Part shown: in pieces, positions 58,263-64,000 of the stretch
How positions within the stretch are numbered: position 1 is the first letter of the stretch
Layout: every line of letters begins with the position of its first letter
Assembly (NCBI GenBank): GCA_025267735.1
Contig: CM046294.1
Span: 36,425,222-36,489,221, forward strand
Direction of reading: 5' to 3'
Source of the DNA: Mactra quadrangularis
Taxonomy: Eukaryota > Mollusca > Bivalvia > Venerida > Mactridae
DNA: 64,000 bases
Position numbers and translations under genes: made by a program
The notes under the pieces: model-generated
The model's database searches: none
Seen by the model: only the letters and a program-made list of their open reading frames with translations
What the model was told of the DNA's origin: nothing

Positions 58263-60828
58263 GGGGTAAAAAAAACAAAAAAGTGTTTAAAAACGTCTTA
58301 CTAAAATCCAAGGGGCGCAACTCCGACGTACTTAATAATTGGCGTCCATGACGACGATTTTGTAACTAAGTTAGTGTGTTTACACATCGTGGTTTAAATC
58401 AATAATTACTGGCTTTTTTTCTACGTATCTTCTATTCATATGCACAGCTTTAAGGGGAAATCACTATTTGCATCAAATTCATTAAATATCTTGGGCTTAC
58501 ATGAAGCTAAAAATAGCTCATAACCATAATGCACTGCAAAGATGGCAGCCTCCACAAAAACTTGTCAACAGAGTGAAATTGCTAAACTTTTTGGGGAAAT
58601 ACGCAGTATATGGAGGAAACCGGAAAAAAGAACTTGATGCAGGGGATAACAGTTATTTAAAGTTTGTTTCGAAAATGTGGATTCAGTTTAAAATTTAACT
58701 TAAAAGGATTTAATAGCGTCAATACACAGATTCAATACACAACAAGTTGAGGCTTAAGCATGCTGAGGTCAACTGGAAAGAAGGCTGACTAATTAAAAGT
58801 CATTTATGATAACACTGTCTATTTACGTTGTACAGATTGGCTGTAAAATTGACTAGTCTCTCTGTACATAAGGTAAATGGTGTTTATCTTATCATCATAG
58901 AACAACTAACAAATGGATACAACTGCATACCATATAACTCAATTAGCTTCTAGTTCTACATGTACTTTCTGTTTCAAATCAGGTAATTTTATTTTCACAC
59001 AAATTACATTCATGCTTTCATGATAATATGACTTGGCATTGAAATTAATGGTTTTTATTCTGTCATACATTTACACACTAGACAATGCATGGGTTATTTG
59101 ATTGCTCTAATTTCTTAACTATTACAGTTTAAAGAAAGAAATGTAACAATATTTTTTTGTGAATGATTCCATTTTACTCATTCTAACCAAGCTGTTTATT
59201 TGATACTGTAAATAAGCAGAGCCTGCTCACATAACTGTATGGAAAATGTTTTGCAAGAATTAGCTTTTTTATACATATATTTATATATATATATAGTCCA
59301 CTAGGGTTTGAGATCTGTAATGCTTGATAAATATGTAATAGTAGGAAAACAACCTAAATTAATATAACACAGACAAATTAAATGCTCATCCTGCTAGTCT
59401 GCTACAAATATGCTGAAATGAATAGCTGGTATTGAAGCCATGGTCAGGTGAAATACCAATTATTCTCTTTTAATCAGATTTCACCTACATGTATATAATG
59501 TTTTTGAATAATGTACTATTCTGTACTACTCTGAATAGTCTATGCATAATAACTTATATTGAATATATAAACTTGCCAAAAGGTTTGTGGAATGTTGCTT
59601 GTCCTTGGGTAAAACTGAATGAGTCAAACAAGTTTTTCTAATCATCATACAAATTAATATAATCTGATACTTTCAATGAGTGTATTACACTTATGATGTA
59701 ATAATGTACAGGAATTTAGTCTATGGTTTTAGTAGTTTAAAATACAGAATCAATTTGTAATGTTATATACATCATGATGAATAGTTATACCAAAGATCAG
59801 TGTATACTTTATATTCTATCCATTTGCATATGCATTTTCATGTGTAATTAGCATTTATTTGGACAATTTTGATTATAATATGACATGGAAGGCAAAAGTA
59901 TGGCTGGTAGAACTTAAAAAGAACAGTCTTTGCTTCATGCTTGTACTTGTATTTAAAGCTGGATGAAAGTCTATCTTGGTATCATACAGTTGTTGCATGC
60001 TGTTAAAAAGTCATATAAACTGATACGTCTTAACACATGGATGAACTTGATGATTATATCACCTTCATTATATCTTACTTTATACATATCATGAAACTGA
60101 TGCATGAAAAATGTAACTTCTTAGAAGTGATAAACAATTCCTGCAAGACCTTTGCATTAGATATTGTTTTTCTGTCATGAAATTTTTAAAGTGATAGTTT
60201 TCAGTTACTCTCTTCAGTACATTGTACTACATTTTAATGATTATGACAATAAAAATGATTGTGCTACTTTGGCCTCTGTACCAGAATCTAATATTAAAGC
60301 TTGTTCAGCAGCAATAGGTACACTCATGATTAAAAAATCTTTGTTATGATTAACTTCTTTATGTGATGATGTTTGTATTATTTTGTTGCTCACATTGTAA
60401 GCTGGTGGGTTTATACCAACATATTTCTGTTACCTTAAAAATGGAACTTATACTTGACAACCTTGAGCAATAATTGTATCCTTTCAAATCCAATCCTGAA
60501 AATGCTTTAATGTGTTGATGGCATAACTGTGCTACACTTATAAAAAGAAAAGTGAACACAGATTTCTAAAATTTTTTATTACATTATTTACTTTATCTCC
60601 ATATTCAGTCATCTATTTCTAAAAAGACAATATATATATATTCATACATATGAGAAAATATATATGAGTTAGCCATACTAGAGGCCTACAAGCAGTATTA
60701 GTGCAACGACAGATTCTAATTTTGGATTGTATTTTACTAATTATGTTTTCATAGTAACCACTCATTTTTAGACATGAATGATATTAATAATTATGATGTA
60801 ATATATTGATGTAATACTTAGCACACTG
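58263..60828. other. long AT-rich stretch, no gene recognised
   Basis: It contains only short open frames (longest about 65 codons at 58,501-58,698, no recognisable protein) and a TA-dinucleotide run near 59,270-59,295. I see nothing I would annotate. Confidence 0.4.
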
Positions 60829-61017
60829 CTATAAATGTGAAATTATGTAGCATCAAATGGGTGAGGTATACAAAAATAGAGTCTGTACATATGTTTAAAA
60901 TGCTGGGTATTATGGCATTATTACATAAATTCCCAGTTTCACTTGATATTTTATATATTTTTACCTCAAAATCATTAATCTTTAGAATTTCTTCAAACAT
61001 TATGTAATGTGAAGTAC
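60829..61017 (+). repeat. diverged copy of the 172-bp tandem repeat
   Basis: It follows the order of the units at 61,322-61,830 (ATACAAAAATAGAGTCTG, GCTGGGTATTATGG, CCCAGTTTCACTTGATATTT, TTTAGAATTTCTTCAAACAT), but is more diverged and separated from them by a foldback insertion. Confidence 0.7.
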
Positions 61018-61023
61018 CAGGGG

Positions 61024-61163
61024 TGGATTCTAGGGGGTCTAAACTTTTTCAAGATCCCCCTGACCCCCCACTGGATCCGCTGATGAGTACATATCAAACA
61101 ATGAGGTGTACATAGGCGGACCTAGCGGGAGTGAGTCAGGGTTTTCGGACCCCCCTAGAATTT
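61024..61163. mobile_element. 140-bp foldback element splitting the tandem repeat
   Basis: TGGATTCTAGGGGGTC at the left pairs with GACCCCCCTAGAATTTCC at the right, with continuing imperfect complementarity (GGATCCGC/GGCGGACC) toward the centre. It is markedly more GC-rich than its surroundings. Confidence 0.65.
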
Positions 61164-61321
61164 CCAAACTGTACCTGTCTATAAGTGTATATGTTGGCTT
61201 TATGTCATTTTTAATTAGCTTCATAGATTTAATGTTTAAGTAATTTTTATCCTTAATTATTATATTATTAAGCAGAAAGTGTATATTGTGGTAGTGGTTT
61301 AAACGTTTGGACAATTATTGT

Positions 61322-61830
61322 CTTATAGAATTTTTTCAAACATTTTATAAAATGTGGTACTTATCAAAGAGGTCATGTGCACAAAAAATAGAGTCTGAAT
61401 GATGAAAATGTTGGGAATTATGGAATTATTCCAGAAATACCCAGTCTTACTTCATATTTTACTGCTTTATGCCTAAATTTCAAAAATTATTTTCTTATAG
61501 AATTTTTTCAAACATTTTATAATATGTGGTACTTATCAAAGAGGTGATGTATACAAAAAATACAATCTGAATGATGAAAATGTTGGGAATTATGGAATTA
61601 TTCCAGAAATACCCAGTTTTGATTCATATTTTACTGCTTTTTACCTAAATTCTAAAAAATTATTGATTTAGAATTCTTTCAAACATTTTATAACATGTGG
61701 TACTTATCAAAGCGGTGATGTGTTAAAAAAATATAGTCTGTATGATTTAAAAGCTCTGAGTTATGGAATTATTCCCAAAATTTCCAATCTCTCTACCTAT
61801 TTTACAGCTTTTTTTATTAAAAAAAAATCC
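61322..61830 (+). repeat. 172-bp tandem repeat, three units
   Basis: GAATTTTTTCAAACATTTTA-type landmarks occur at 61,328, 61,500 and 61,671 (period 171-172). Units share GTGGTACTTATCAAAG, GAATGATGAAAATGTTGGGA and TTATTCCAGAAATACCCAG, with divergence rising in the third. Confidence 0.85.
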
Positions 61831-63317
61831 CAAATAAAGCCAATAAAATCACGTAATTTTATGTTCCCATAAGTGACTTAGGTGTAAATATTTGGTTAAG
61901 CTTTAATATGTTGAAAACAATTATATCTGTAAATATTTATGCATAAAAATGAAATAAGATATAGAAAAAAACACACTTTTAAGTAGAGTAGAACTTTGTG
62001 GTTGCTACGGCAACATAAATAACTGAAAAGTGCATTTAACTATTGTTTTGTAAAATTTAGACTTGCACATTTATTTTTCCACCAAAACAATTTAAATTGT
62101 TGATTAGGCCATTTTTGCCCCAAAGTGAACCATGTCCTTTACAGCTTAACTCTAAATTATTTATTATGCATGATTTTATTTTGTATCATATGGAACGAAA
62201 TCGCTTCAACCATTTCGGCGTAACGTCATTCATTTTCGCGACCCACACTAGATCGCAATTTTATATGAAGCATCTTTTGTTATTAAAAAAGCTAATTGTT
62301 TTCAATATTTTCATCTTGATTTAACAAATGATGCTTTAGTAAACGACGATGTGAAAAGTTTATTTCTTTCGCGCACACAGTGTTTAGAAAAATCCCCCGA
62401 TATTGCCGGTCGTGTGAAAATAAATTGACTCGTTATATCTTGGTGGCCCCTATATCAATATACTCTCTTAAGGTACCAGTCTTGGGTATATATGAATGTT
62501 ATCAAGCGTGTTAAGTACCTCGACGACTCCCTTGTTGATTTTCTGACACCTTTCGTCGGCGAGTTAATCTCCCAGCGTGTAAACGACAATATGGTCTAAT
62601 TAACATGTACGCGTAATTGACTTGTATAATTGCCGCGGGTAGTCTAACTTTTCGCAACTTTCTTCTGGATTAACAATCGTCGGTCAATCAGGGTACTATA
62701 TTTTAGCCTACATTGAAAAATTATGTTTATTTTTGAAAACGTTTTTCGCCACTTTCAATATTTTCCCCATTTGCGGAATTGGCGAATTGCAGCGGAAACC
62801 CCATATTTTAAATTTTAATATTGCTGTAAAAATTTGATATTTCTACGAAATTATAATCGTTATTTAATAAATAAGTTCAGGACATCGTTCCTCCAGCACT
62901 CCAGTGCTTTGATTATAGAATGTCAATACCTCGTAAATGTGACACCAATTTTTACGACCGTCGTATAATCGGTTTTATCTATATTTTTTGGGTGCAAAAT
63001 ATCGTAAAACATAAAAGTTAAGTTACAGTTTTACCCAAATAGCATCCACCATTTTGCAACTATGCAATAAAAAACAAAGGTAAAATAACAGATTCTCGGA
63101 AGTAATACATAGTCTCATAATGTTTAAAATAAGCACAAAAAAGTTTTTTGTGTCTCCTGAAAAAAATACAATTCTTTTTATACGAGGTTTTGCAGGCGCA
63201 CCGACGAATTATAATTTATATAATTGTTCATGTACTGGAACCGTTTGTTTGTATTGTACGTATGTATTAATTTGCAATAAATAATGAAAAACATATTTTA
63301 TTAGTCAGTAATATATA
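61831..63317. other. AT-rich stretch, no gene recognised
   Basis: Short frames only. It includes TACGAGGTTTTGCAG (about 63,180), a phrase also seen at about 3,508 in the left arm, so some shared dispersed repeat may be present. Confidence 0.35.
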
Positions 63318-63569
63318 CTAGGACGAAAAAGAAACGCCGGTTACATAAAATATGCAACACATGTCCGGCCGTGTTTCGCAAAACAAGAAGGGTCATCGTT
63401 AAAAAGGGGTATTTTTTTTACATAATCAGCATCGGAAATCGATTGAAACTTCAACAGCTGGTTCCATACAGATGACATTTCATACAAAAATAAATATAAT
63501 AATCCAATAATACAATTTATCCCTTAAAACAATCATTATAGGTTACCCGGTGTTTCTTTTTCGTCCTAG
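63318..63569. mobile_element. 252-bp Tc1/mariner-type MITE with TA target duplication
   Basis: CTAGGACGAAAAAGAAACGC at 63,318 and its near complement ending GTCCTAG at 63,569 form TIRs of about 28 bp. TA flanks both ends, the target duplication of the Tc1/mariner superfamily. No coding capacity. Confidence 0.8.
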
Positions 63570-63648
63570 TATATGTATCTGTGATTGTCAACATTCGCCA
63601 ACTGTCTAACAAAGTGAGTAACGTCCAAGAATCGGGCATACTAGAGCT

Positions 63649-63853
63649 TAAGTAGGTAATACCCCTCAATAGGGTTTTATACAGAGACCCCGTAAATCGT
63701 CATATATATATATTCACACATACGACCACCTACGGGGCCCATATATAAGACCGACTTGAATGGCATTATTTCATATAGTAAGTTTCAATATATGCCACTA
63801 TGTACGCAAAAAATGAACATTTCCAAACCACAGACCTAAGGGGTACTAACTTA
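63649..63853. repeat. weak 200-bp inverted repeat
   Basis: TAAGTAGGTAATACCCCT (63,649) is an imperfect complement of AGGGGTACTAACTTA (ending near 63,853). The arms are short and imperfect, so the element call is tentative. Confidence 0.35.
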
Positions 63854-63859
63854 TATATA

Positions 63860-63949
63860 CAGTAAAACCCCTCTAAACCGGAAGTGCTCCGGACTGGGCA
63901 AAAATTCCGGTTTGGAGAGGTTTCCGGAATAGAGGGGTTTTACATTCTG
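63860..63949. mobile_element. roughly 90-bp Tigger-like MITE
   Basis: CAGTAAAACCCCTCTAAACC at the left pairs with GGAATAGAGGGGTTTTAC at the right, with a further TCCGGTTTGGAGAGG copy inside. The CAGT start and ACC-CTCT core match pogo/Tigger-type TIRs. TA precedes the left end. The right boundary is uncertain by a few bases. Confidence 0.65.
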
Positions 63950-64000
63950 ACTATAATATTTAACATGTGTGTTCGTTGGCACTCTACATTGATCTTGTAT

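Noticed and set aside
58501..58698. 65-codon ORF in the unique flank
   Set aside because: No recognisable domain, no splice context and no second copy for comparison. Length is within chance expectation.

Overview
This is eukaryotic, almost certainly animal, genomic DNA. It is AT-rich, its one clear gene has phase-1 introns with GT/AG borders, and it is crowded with MITE-like elements, an LTR retroelement carcass and a large satellite. A mollusc, perhaps a bivalve, is my best guess. That is inference from gene style and repeat content, not proof.

The window is dominated by one enormous inverted repeat. Base 1 pairs with base 57,221, and almost everything from 1 to 16,270 reappears reverse-complemented at about 40,990 to 57,221. 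Paired positions sum to 57,222 in the outer part and to 57,261-57,263 further in. The centre is a run of exactly 100 N (30,355-30,454), a conventional scaffold gap, and the satellite changes orientation across it. The arms are near-identical but differ by scattered substitutions, small indels, a minisatellite copy change and a different satellite layout. That fits either a real large palindrome or, at least as likely, two haplotype contigs of one locus joined head to head through an unassembled satellite. Only the inner side of the symmetry is visible. Homologues of 57,222-64,000 could lie upstream of base 1.

Layout of one arm from outside to inside (left coordinates): a tRNA-like SINE head (129-201); a string of inverted-repeat elements (567-706, 801-1287, 1472-1538, 2051-3328, 4147-5057, 5531-6628) with a hammerhead-like core at 3679-3730; an immunoglobulin-superfamily membrane protein gene on the minus strand (exons between 13,753 and 7,564), whose third recognised intron holds a pol-less LTR element (8438-11,536) that itself contains a 980-bp TIR element; an unrecognised segment (about 14,280-15,085); a cluster of TCCCATGGGA-type palindromes (15,620-15,985); and then the satellite (16,273 to the gap).

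The satellite unit is about 1,119 bp. It contains a perfect-armed hairpin of about 98 bp, two copies (sometimes one or three) of a sub-repeat of about 346 bp, and a diverged third relative. The two IgSF gene copies point away from the satellite core. The right copy is open through five exons that join in phase. The left copy has two single-base deletions and an in-frame stop in its first Ig exon.

The non-duplicated flank (57,222-64,000) shows no recognisable gene. It holds a 172-bp tandem repeat, several small inverted-repeat elements and a TA-flanked MITE.
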